Positions 7,990-15,836 of a DNA stretch of 64,000 nucleotides are shown here, in pieces. Below the pieces are notes generated by a model. It had not been told where the DNA came from, did not search any database, and saw nothing but the letters and a program-made list of their open reading frames with translations. Each line of letters opens with the position of its first letter. Within the stretch, counting starts at the first letter, position 1. Origin of the DNA: Novosphingobium pokkalii (GTDB taxonomy: Bacteria; Pseudomonadota; Alphaproteobacteria; Sphingomonadales; Sphingomonadaceae); the NCBI RefSeq assembly GCF_014652855.1, contig NZ_BMZP01000009.1, positions 1-64,000 of the forward strand. The letters run 5' to 3'. The translations under genes were made by a program, and so were the position numbers.

Positions 7990-9750
7990 ATGACAGATGC
8001 CCCCTCGTTTGCCCTGCGTCGCGCCATGCAACGCCGCAGGCTTGCCGGCATGATGGCAAGTGCGGCGGGATGGCTGGCTGCTGTGGCGGCACCGCTGCCC
8101 GCCCCGGCACAAACGGCCCAGGCACCTGCCCCGCTGCCCCGCATCGAACGCACGGACAGGGGCGCCATGCTCGTGGTCGATGGCGCGCCGTTCCTGATGC
8201 TGGGCGCGCAGGCCAACAATTCCAGCAACTACCCCGCGCCGCTCAGGCAAGTCTGGCCCACGCTCGACGCGATGGGCGCCAACACCCTGGAAATCCCGGT
8301 CGCATGGGAACAAATCGAACCACGCGAAGGCCAGTTCGACTTTTCCTGGGTGGACCACCTGCTCGGCGAAGCGCGCAAGCACGACAAGCGCCTGGTGCTG
8401 CTGTGGTTCGGCACGTGGAAGAACACCGGCCCGTCCTACACCCCCGAATGGGTGAAGCTTGATCCCAAGCGCTTTCCCCACAACCTGACGGCGCGGGGCA
8501 CCGTGCACGAAGCACTGTCACCACTCGGCGCCGAAACACTCAAGGCCGATACCCGCGCCTTTGCCGCGCTGATGCATCATGTCGCGCAGGTCGATCCGCA
8601 GAACACGGTCATCATGGTGCAGGTGGAAAACGAGGTGGGCAGTTACGGCAACGTGCGCGATTTCTCGCCCGCCGCGCAAAAGCTCTTCGCCGAGCCAGCC
8701 GCCCCGGCCCTGCTCAAGCACTATGGCAAGCCGGCCGGATCGAGCTGGGCCAAGGCTTTCGGCAGCGACGCCGACGAATATTTCCAGGCCTGGTACACTG
8801 CCAGCTATCTCAACACGGTGGCCAGCGCCGGCAAGGCGGAAAAGGCCTTGCCGATGTATGCCAACGCCTCGCTCGCCGCGCCGTTCGGCCGGCAGAATGC
8901 CGCCACTTATTCCAGCGGGGGTCCGGTGCATCATGTGATCGGGCTTTACAAGGTGGCAGCCCCGGCGCTCGATCTGGTGGTGCCCGATATCTACAAACGC
9001 GATGAAAAGGCCGTGCACGCCTATCTCGATCTCTACGCCCGGCGCGACAATCCGCTGATGCTGGCCGAAATCGGCAATGCCACGGAATATGCGCGGTTCT
9101 TCTGGGACGCGCTGGGCAAAGGCGCGATCGGTTTTTCGCCGTTCGGGATGGACGAGACAGGCTATTACAACTTCCCGTTGGGCGCCAAGTCGATCGACGG
9201 CACCGTCAACGGGTTTGCGCGGCTCTATCACCTGTTCGCGCCGATGCAGTCGATCTGGGCCAGGGCCGCTGCGCAAGGACAGGTCCACGCCGCCAGCGAA
9301 CCAACCGATCCCGCCGCCGCGCACAAGCGCGAGCTGATCATCGGCCGCTACAAGGTAACGCTTGGTTTTGGGCAGGACCAGTTCGCCTATGATCCGCCGC
9401 GCGGCAATCCGCAACCGACCGGCGGTGCGGCGATTGCCCAGCTAGGGCCGGACGAATTTCTCGTCACCGGTTTCGACACGCGCGTCTCGTTCGATCTGGC
9501 CGACCCCGCTCCAGGCGAAACCCTCATGCTGCTGCGCGCCGAAGAAGGACACTATGCGCCCGATGGCAAGGGCGGCACGCACTTGGGTGTTCGACCGGGT
9601 GTGGAACGGAGACCAGATCGACTACGGCTTCAATTTCACCGGCATCCCTCAGGTGTTGCGGCTGCGCTATGCCCGGATCAAGGGGACCACGGTGCTGTCG
9701 GCCGCTACCGATCGTTGATCGGGCGCGGCGGCGGTTCCAGCACCACATGA
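7990..9750 (+). CDS. GH35 beta-galactosidase with C-terminal DUF5597-like domain; 3' frameshift
   Basis: Removes beta-galactose, here probably from xyloglucan side chains, in the periplasm. The ATG at 7990 has GGAG 7 bases upstream and opens a signal peptide (residues 1-43). The catalytic TIM barrel follows: acid/base Glu215 in QVENEVGSYG and nucleophile Glu360 in LMLAEIGN. The C-terminal beta domain runs normally to codon ~527, then the frame turns into Arg/Pro-rich text. One frame over, the expected ending FDRVWNGDQIDYGFNFTG reads on to a TGA at 9716-9718. An extra base near 9570-9572 (GGG) would explain this. It is either a sequencing error or a mutation that scrambles the last ~50 residues; the catalytic domain is unaffected. 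Confidence 0.85.
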   Translation: MTDAPSFALRRAMQRRRLAGMMASAAGWLAAVAAPLPAPAQTAQAPAPLPRIERTDRGAMLVVDGAPFLMLGAQANNSSNYPAPLRQVWPTLDAMGANTLEIPVAWEQIEPREGQFDFSWVDHLLGEARKHDKRLVLLWFGTWKNTGPSYTPEWVKLDPKRFPHNLTARGTVHEALSPLGAETLKADTRAFAALMHHVAQVDPQNTVIMVQVENEVGSYGNVRDFSPAAQKLFAEPAAPALLKHYGKPAGSSWAKAFGSDADEYFQAWYTASYLNTVASAGKAEKALPMYANASLAAPFGRQNAATYSSGGPVHHVIGLYKVAAPALDLVVPDIYKRDEKAVHAYLDLYARRDNPLMLAEIGNATEYARFFWDALGKGAIGFSPFGMDETGYYNFPLGAKSIDGTVNGFARLYHLFAPMQSIWARAAAQGQVHAASEPTDPAAAHKRELIIGRYKVTLGFGQDQFAYDPPRGNPQPTGGAAIAQLGPDEFLVTGFDTRVSFDLADPAPGETLMLLRAEEGHYAPDGKGGTHLGVRPGVERRPDRLRLQFHRHPSGVAAALCPDQGDHGAVGRYRSLIGRGGGSSTT

Positions 9751-9806
9751 AATCCAGGCGCGACAGGCCCGCATCGCAAATAAGCGCCTGAGCACTTCCT
9801 CATGAT

Positions 9807-9825
9807 AATGCGATTGACTCTCATT
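9807..9825. promoter_or_regulatory. Putative Fur box
   Basis: AATGCGATTGACTCTCATT is an imperfect palindrome of the Fur type with AATG/CATT ends, preceded by GATA. It lies about 45 bases before the siderophore receptor start, as expected for iron-repressed transcription. Confidence 0.7.
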
Positions 9826-9869
9826 ACCGTTTGAGCCACGAGCCGACCCGTAACAGGGAGGCTCCGCAT

Positions 9870-12161
9870 TTGACCCGATTTCACGCCTTGCTCGCCGGCA
9901 GCACGCTCGCTGCGCTCCTTGCTTCCACCGGCCTGCACGCCGAAGAGGCCGAGGTAGCGCCGGTCATCGGGCCGGCCATCGCACCGGGCGAGATCGTCGT
10001 GACCGGGGAAAAGGCGGCACGCACGCTTCAGCACACCCCGACCAGCGTGGCGGTGACGACACCCGAAAAGATCGCCCGCGAAACCCTGCTGTCGATCCAG
10101 GACGTCTATGCCCGCACCGCGAACCTGAGCGACACTTATGGTTCGGCCGGGTTCACCATTCGCGGCATCACCAATTCGGGCGTAGGCGGCGGCGGCCAGG
10201 CCGATACCGCCAGCGTCTATGTCGATGGTGCGCCGATCCCGCGCCAGGCGCTTTATGGCGGCCCTACCGACTTGTGGGACGTGCAGCAGGTGGAAGTGCT
10301 GCGCGGGCCGCAATCGACCATCCAGGGGCTCAACGCGCTGGCCGGCGGCATTGTCATCACCACGCGCGATCCTTCGCTCGATCGCTGGAGCGGCGATGCG
10401 CGCGTGTTGTGGACCGATCGCAACGATCGCACCTTTTCCGCCGCGCTCGGTGGCCCGCTGATCGCCGACGAACTCGGCCTGCGCCTGTCGGCCGAACGCC
10501 GCGCCAACCGGGGCGTGATCCGCAACGTCACGCGCGGCGGCTACGACGATGCGATGGAGTCGCTCAACCTGCGCGGCAAGCTGAAATGGACGCCCAGCGC
10601 CCTGCCCGGCGTGGAAGCCGTGGCCAGCTACAATCGCGTGCGCCGCGAAGGGGGCTATCTCTATCAATATGCCCGCACCGACGTGCCCGATTATTACGAC
10701 AACCGGACGTCCACGGCCGATCAACCCAATCGCGGCTGGATTGCCAGCGACATTGCCTTGTTCAAGCTGGGCGTGCCGCTGGCCGATGGCCTCAAGCTGT
10801 CGAGCGCGACATCATGGAACCGCTCGCGCGTGCAATCGGTGGCGGACTCCGACAATACCGCCGCCAATCTCTCCACGATCAACAATATCTATCGTTTCAA
10901 GACTCTGACTCAGGAACTTCGCCTCAATTACGAAGACAACCACCTGAGCGCCCTGCTTGGCGCGTGGTATTATCGCCGCACCGGCGGGTTGACCGCGCGC
11001 AGCCAGGTCAACGTGACCACGCCCACCGGCACGATCACCAGCCTGCTCGCGCCCTACGTCGGCGCCAGCAGTGCCGCCACGATCGCCAGCGCCTATGCCC
11101 AGGTGCTGCCGGTCATCCCGGTCGCCTATGCCGCATCGCAGCCGGAGCGGGTCGAGACCATGGCGCTGTTTGGCGACGCGCGCTGGCGCGTGGCCGATCG
11201 CCTGACCCTGATCGGCGGCTTCCGCCTCGATCGCGAGCGTAACCGCTATGCCGCCCAGACCACCGCGACCTTCACCGGCACGCTGCCTGACACCAGTTTC
11301 CTCGGGGCGGGCTATGCCCCGCTGGTCGCGGCGGTGAATGCCGGGGTGCTCGGCCTGGTGGATGATGCCAATGCGCCGATGGCCGCCAGCACGCGCACGT
11401 TTCATGCCTTCCTGCCCAAGGCCGGCATCAGCATGGACTGGACGCCAGACCTGACCACGGCTCTGACCGTGCAGCGCGCCTACCGCTCGGGCGGATCGAG
11501 CCAGAACCCGGCGCGCGCCACGCTGGTCGCCTATAACCCCGAATATAGCTGGAACTACGAGGCTTCGCTGCGCTCCAAATGGCTTGGCGGCCGCCTGGTG
11601 ATCAATGCCAATGCCTTTTACATGACGTGGAAGAACCAGCAGGTCGTCGCCTATTTCAGCGACAACACCTATGATTACAACACCGTCAACGCCGCCCGCT
11701 CGCACCTCTACGGGTTCGAGGTGGAAGCCAGCGCCCGCCTGTCCCAGGCCGTCGATGTCTATGCCTCGGCCGGGCACACCCGCACCAAGTTCGACGATTT
11801 CACGCTGCCCACCGGCGCCAGCAGCACGCTGCTCTTGTCCGGTACCGAGTTTCCCTATGCTCCGCGCTGGACGTTGGCGGGCGGCATCAATGCGCGGCAC
11901 GGGCCGATCAGCGGCAATCTCAATGCCAACTACCGCAGCGCGGTCTACACCGGCACCGGCCAGAACCAGGCCGCCAGCCGAGTCGGCGGACGCACGGTGG
12001 TCAACGGCCAGGTCGGCTATCAGGCGGACCACTGGAACCTGTTCGTGTTCGCGCGCAACCTGCTGAACGAAAAGTATCAGCAATACAGCTATGCCGCCGC
12101 GCATATCGCCGTGCTAGGTGACCCGCAGACCTTCGGCATCGGCGCGGGGCTGCACTGGTGA
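9870..12161 (+). CDS. TonB-dependent siderophore receptor
   Basis: Outer-membrane, TonB-driven importer, probably of a ferric siderophore. I place the start at the TTG at 9870 because AGGGAGG lies 8 bases upstream and the reading then begins with a clean signal peptide (to about residue 24). A TonB-box-like GEIVVTG follows. The plug domain has FTIRGI, VYVDGAPI and VEVLRGPQS, and the barrel ends in an aromatic residue (GLHW). Length is 763 residues. A Fur-like box lies upstream. The next two genes overlap by four bases each, a receptor-membrane protein-PepSY order known from iron-uptake clusters. The ligand cannot be named. Confidence 0.9.
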   Translation: MTRFHALLAGSTLAALLASTGLHAEEAEVAPVIGPAIAPGEIVVTGEKAARTLQHTPTSVAVTTPEKIARETLLSIQDVYARTANLSDTYGSAGFTIRGITNSGVGGGGQADTASVYVDGAPIPRQALYGGPTDLWDVQQVEVLRGPQSTIQGLNALAGGIVITTRDPSLDRWSGDARVLWTDRNDRTFSAALGGPLIADELGLRLSAERRANRGVIRNVTRGGYDDAMESLNLRGKLKWTPSALPGVEAVASYNRVRREGGYLYQYARTDVPDYYDNRTSTADQPNRGWIASDIALFKLGVPLADGLKLSSATSWNRSRVQSVADSDNTAANLSTINNIYRFKTLTQELRLNYEDNHLSALLGAWYYRRTGGLTARSQVNVTTPTGTITSLLAPYVGASSAATIASAYAQVLPVIPVAYAASQPERVETMALFGDARWRVADRLTLIGGFRLDRERNRYAAQTTATFTGTLPDTSFLGAGYAPLVAAVNAGVLGLVDDANAPMAASTRTFHAFLPKAGISMDWTPDLTTALTVQRAYRSGGSSQNPARATLVAYNPEYSWNYEASLRSKWLGGRLVINANAFYMTWKNQQVVAYFSDNTYDYNTVNAARSHLYGFEVEASARLSQAVDVYASAGHTRTKFDDFTLPTGASSTLLLSGTEFPYAPRWTLAGGINARHGPISGNLNANYRSAVYTGTGQNQAASRVGGRTVVNGQVGYQADHWNLFVFARNLLNEKYQQYSYAAAHIAVLGDPQTFGIGAGLHW

Positions 12162-12751
12162 TCGCCCTAGCGGGACTGGCGCCCTCGGGACTGGCGCTGG
12201 CCTTGGCCGGTGCTGGCAGTGCCGCGATGTTGCGGCGTTCGTGGCGCCATCGCCAGGGCATGATCGTGCCGCTGGTGGCAGGCGGCTGGATGGTGTTGAT
12301 CGGTGCCGCCGTGCTGGCCATGCTGGCGATCGGCCCGATCAAGGGCCTGGCGCTGGCGGCCACCATGCAGTCGGCGGGCGCACTGGCCGTGATCTGGCAA
12401 GGCCGGGTGCAGCGCCAGCCTGCGCGCATGCCCCGCGCCGAGGCGGTCGTCGGCGATGCCGCGCCCGAACCCCTGGAACAGCGCGCGCGGCTGTGGCGCG
12501 GGGTCTTGCGCGTGCTGCTTGCCGGGCCCTTGGGCATGGTCGCGGCGCTGGCGCTGGCGCTGTGCCTGGCGGTCTACCTGCCCGGTGACCCGCGCACGCG
12601 CATTGTCCTGAGCGGTCTGGCCATGCCGGTGCTGTGGGGCCTCGCCATGACCTGGACGCTCGCGGACCGGCGCCTGCTGCGCGCGCTGGCCGTGCTGGTC
12701 GGCACCAGTCTGCTGGGCCTCGGCATCGCGGCACTGGGCGGTGCGGCATGA
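12158..12751 (+). CDS. Small integral membrane protein of an iron-uptake operon (DUF3649/DUF3325-like)
   Basis: A 197-residue protein of five to six hydrophobic helices broken by one soluble stretch (about residues 78-110, QGRVQRQPARMPRAEAVVGD). No catalytic motif is visible. It starts with GTG in a GTGA overlap with the receptor stop and ends in an ATGA overlap with the PepSY gene, so it is translationally coupled on both sides. Small membrane proteins of families DUF3649 and DUF3325 occur in this position in proteobacterial siderophore clusters. I assign it to that group by position and topology, not by a firm sequence match. Confidence 0.75.
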   Translation: MIALAGLAPSGLALALAGAGSAAMLRRSWRHRQGMIVPLVAGGWMVLIGAAVLAMLAIGPIKGLALAATMQSAGALAVIWQGRVQRQPARMPRAEAVVGDAAPEPLEQRARLWRGVLRVLLAGPLGMVAALALALCLAVYLPGDPRTRIVLSGLAMPVLWGLAMTWTLADRRLLRALAVLVGTSLLGLGIAALGGAA

Positions 12752-14214
12752 GCGGCGAGCGGAACACCAGAAGCGGCAAGGCCTGGCGCTGGCCACTATC
12801 GCCCGAAACCGTGCGCGCAGTGTTGAGCGGCCATGGCGCGCTAGGCATCGCCTTCGCCGGGGTGATCTATCTCGTCTGCCTCACCGGTGCGTTGACCGTC
12901 TTCACGCCCGATCTGCAACACTGGGAAGTGCCGCGCGCGCCGGTGGTCACCACGCTGAGCGACGCCGCAGCCGGTCGTGCCCTCACCCAGGCCGCGCAAG
13001 CCGCCCCGCCCGGCGCCACCTTGTCGCTCACCTATCCCACCCCGGCCAAGGCCGGCGCCGTGCTCATGGCCTATCGCGGCAATCGCGCCGACCAGACCTG
13101 GGCCGTGGCCAGCGATGGCACCCTGGTGCCGCTCGACGCGCGCTGGAGCGATTTCCTGCTGCACCTGCACGTCAACCTGCATCTGCCGCGCGCCTGGGGC
13201 GGCTTCCTGGTGGGGTTGACCGGCGTGGCGCTGCTGTCTTCGCTGGTCTCGGGCGTTCTGGCCCATCCACGCGTGGTGCGCGATGCGTTCCACTTGCGCC
13301 TGGGCGGATCGCGGCGCCTGGCTCAGGCCGACTGGCACAATCGCCTGGGCGTGTGGGCCTTGCCGTTTCACGCCACCCTCGCGCTGACCGGGGCGCTGCT
13401 CGGGCTCAGCACGCTGATCGTCGCGGCGCTGGCGCTGCTGCTCTATCGCGGCGATCGGCAGCAGGTCTATCGCCTGTTCATCGATCCGCCACCGCCGGCC
13501 GATGCGCGGGCCATGCCGATGCCGGATCTGGCCACGCTGCTCACCCGCGCCCATGCGGCCATGCCCGGCGCCAGCCCGCAAAGCGTGGTGATCGAGCGCC
13601 CCGGTCGCGCCGACATGCGCGTGTCGGTCCACGGCATCCGCCCCCGCAACCTGGTGCCGCAAGACGACGTGCAATTCGACGCCACCGGGCGCATCGCGGC
13701 GCAAGAGCACCCGCAAGACCTGTCCACCGGGATCAAGGTGCTGGGCGGGATCGGCCAAGTCCACTTCGGTTGGTTCGGCGGCGCACCGGTGCGCGTAGTC
13801 TATGGCCTGCTCGGCCTCGCGCTCTGCGTGGTCACGTCCAGTGGCATCACCATCTGGCTGGCCCGCCGGCGCGATCGCGGGCGTGCCGCGCCGGGTTGGG
13901 AACGGATTTGGGCTGTGATCGCCTGGGGCCAGCCACTGGCCCTGGCACTCACCGCCGCTCTCGCCCTGACGCGGCCCGATGCACCGCTCGCCAAGGCCTG
14001 GCTGGGCCTGACGCTGGGCCTTGTGGCCGTGGCCGGCGTCGTGCCCCTGCCCGGCCTCAGCCTGGGACGGATGCTGCGCCAGGCGATGGGCGCCGTGCTG
14101 GTCACGCTCGGCTGCGCCCATGCCATGCTCGGCCCGATTACCACCGTCGATGCCGTGCTGGTGATCGGTGGCGCGGCGGCCCTGCTCTGGGGCCGACCGC
14201 TTCGGAAAATCTAG
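12748..14214 (+). CDS. PepSY-associated transmembrane protein, probable ferric-siderophore reductase
   Basis: Inner-membrane protein of 488 residues of the PepSY_TM type. Such proteins neighbour siderophore receptors and are thought to help reduce ferric siderophores. The first helix is at about residues 27-50. A periplasmic PepSY region follows. Conserved histidines stand at HLHVNLHLP and ADWHNRLGVW...FH, typical of the heme- or metal-handling helices of this family. A second periplasmic segment (about residues 235-335) and four more C-terminal helices complete the protein. Its stop codon lies in a CTAG shared with the stop of the convergent fucosidase gene. Confidence 0.85.
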   Translation: MSGERNTRSGKAWRWPLSPETVRAVLSGHGALGIAFAGVIYLVCLTGALTVFTPDLQHWEVPRAPVVTTLSDAAAGRALTQAAQAAPPGATLSLTYPTPAKAGAVLMAYRGNRADQTWAVASDGTLVPLDARWSDFLLHLHVNLHLPRAWGGFLVGLTGVALLSSLVSGVLAHPRVVRDAFHLRLGGSRRLAQADWHNRLGVWALPFHATLALTGALLGLSTLIVAALALLLYRGDRQQVYRLFIDPPPPADARAMPMPDLATLLTRAHAAMPGASPQSVVIERPGRADMRVSVHGIRPRNLVPQDDVQFDATGRIAAQEHPQDLSTGIKVLGGIGQVHFGWFGGAPVRVVYGLLGLALCVVTSSGITIWLARRRDRGRAAPGWERIWAVIAWGQPLALALTAALALTRPDAPLAKAWLGLTLGLVAVAGVVPLPGLSLGRMLRQAMGAVLVTLGCAHAMLGPITTVDAVLVIGGAAALLWGRPLRKI

Positions 14215-15836
14215 ACCAGCCCTGGCCCCTGAAGCCGCACCACCGGCACCAGGGCACCGGCCGGGCGCGGCGGCAGGGTCAGCACCAGGCCATCGGCCTC
14301 CTGCCGGAACGGCACCGGCCCGCCGCCCAGCAAGTGGGCCGCAGCCACCTGTCCCGCCGAAGTCCCCAGCGAAGCGATCTTCACCGGGCCTTCCGGCCAG
14401 GCCAGCATCGCGGCAAACAGAGCGCCGCCCTTGGTGGTGAAGCGGATATCCTGCGCCGTGAACGGGCCGGACTTGCCTTCGGCCATGATCCCGGTGTCGA
14501 GCTTGGTCGGCCCTTCGCCATAGCGGCGCCACGGGCGGCTGCCGTGGATCATCGCGTCGCCATGCACGGCCATCCACGCGGTGATGCCGTCCAGGATCGT
14601 GCTTTCCTCGGCATCATAGGTGCCATCGCCGCGCAGCGGGATCGAGAGAAGCAGGTTGCCGTTCTTCGACACCACGTCGAGCAGGCGCTGGATCACCTGG
14701 AGCGCGGGCACATACGATTTCTGCTCGAACCGGTCGCGGTTGTAATGCCAGTCGCCGATGCAGGTGCAGGTCTGCCAGGGCATGGGGCGAATGTCGGCGG
14801 CATAGCCGCGCTCCACGTCTTCCACCAGTGCGCGGAGCTGCACCTCGCTCAGGCGCTTGGCGGTCAGCACCACATCGGCCGAGCCGTGCCAGACCTTGGC
14901 CTGGTTGTAGTAATGCGCCAACGCTTCCACGCCCAGGTTCTCGAACGGCAGGCCATAATCATCGAAATAGACCATGTCGGGCCGATAGCGTTCGACCAGG
15001 TTCTTCTGCCGCGCCAGCCAGCGCGCGGCGAAGGCGGGATTGCGCGGCGGGGTGTTTTCCAGCCATTGGCCATCGTTGGCGTCGTGCCACTTGCCCATGG
15101 CCGCCTCGGTGGTGAAGCCATCGGGCGGGGCCAGGTTCGGCCCGGTGTAGAGCGCCTGGGGATCGAGCCCCTGCCACCATTGGCCCTTGCCCTGGTCGGC
15201 GCGCAACTTCCACGCATCATAACGCTGCCCGGCGCGCGGGCCTTCGGCGTCATAACCATAGGCCGTCTGCCACCAGTGCCAGGCGTGGCTGGCATGGTTG
15301 GACACGCCAAACTTCAGACCCTGCGCACGCGCGGCCTTTTCCCAGCCGCCGATGAGATCGCGGCGCGGCCCGGCGCGCGTGCTGTTCCAGGCGTGATGGT
15401 CACTGGCAAACAGGTCGAAATTGTCGTGGTGGCAGGCCATCGCCATGAAATAGCGCGCACCCGCCGCCTTGTAGCGCCGCACCAGATAGGCCGGATCCCA
15501 GTGCTCACCGCGCCACTGGTCGATGATGTCGATGAAGCCGGTGTCGGCAGGGTGGCCATAGGTCTTGAGATGGTGCTGATAGGCCGGCGTGCCCGGAATA
15601 TACATCAGCCGGCCATACCAGTCGCCCTTTTCCGGCTGGCATTGCGGCCCCCAGTGCGCCCAGATGCCGAAACGGGCGTCTGAAAACCAGCCCGGCACCT
15701 GATAGTCGGCACCGATCCGGGCAAGATCGGGCGGCAACGCATTGCGCGCACTGGCCGTGCCGCCCAGCGCCAGGCTGGCCAGGCTGCCGCCCAGCACGCC
15801 GCGCCGGCTGGCGCGCAATCCGCCGCCGCCCGCCAT
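14211..15836 (-). CDS. GH29 alpha-L-fucosidase
   Basis: Releases alpha-L-fucose, here probably the terminal fucose of xyloglucan side chains. The 541-residue protein starts with a twin-arginine-like leader (ASRRGVLGGSLASLALGG), suggesting export of a folded enzyme to the periplasm. The GH29 barrel is clear: FGIWAHWGPQCQPE, the ACHHDNFDLF segment, and the nucleophile region MVYFDDYGLPF. A beta-sandwich C-terminal domain follows GNLLLSIPL. The ATG shares one base with the GH31 stop (TGATG), so the two enzymes are translated together. The known Xanthomonas and Cellvibrio xyloglucan loci use GH95 at this step, so GH29 is an alternative solution. Confidence 0.9.
   Translation of the reverse strand: MAGGGGLRASRRGVLGGSLASLALGGTASARNALPPDLARIGADYQVPGWFSDARFGIWAHWGPQCQPEKGDWYGRLMYIPGTPAYQHHLKTYGHPADTGFIDIIDQWRGEHWDPAYLVRRYKAAGARYFMAMACHHDNFDLFASDHHAWNSTRAGPRRDLIGGWEKAARAQGLKFGVSNHASHAWHWWQTAYGYDAEGPRAGQRYDAWKLRADQGKGQWWQGLDPQALYTGPNLAPPDGFTTEAAMGKWHDANDGQWLENTPPRNPAFAARWLARQKNLVERYRPDMVYFDDYGLPFENLGVEALAHYYNQAKVWHGSADVVLTAKRLSEVQLRALVEDVERGYAADIRPMPWQTCTCIGDWHYNRDRFEQKSYVPALQVIQRLLDVVSKNGNLLLSIPLRGDGTYDAEESTILDGITAWMAVHGDAMIHGSRPWRRYGEGPTKLDTGIMAEGKSGPFTAQDIRFTTKGGALFAAMLAWPEGPVKIASLGTSAGQVAAAHLLGGGPVPFRQEADGLVLTLPPRPAGALVPVVRLQGPGLV

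Noticed and set aside
12741..15683. A plus-strand open frame of about 980 codons across the PepSY and fucosidase genes
   Set aside because: It has Arg/Ala/His-rich, motif-free text and runs out of frame over one real gene and antisense to another. Long empty frames are expected in such GC-rich DNA.
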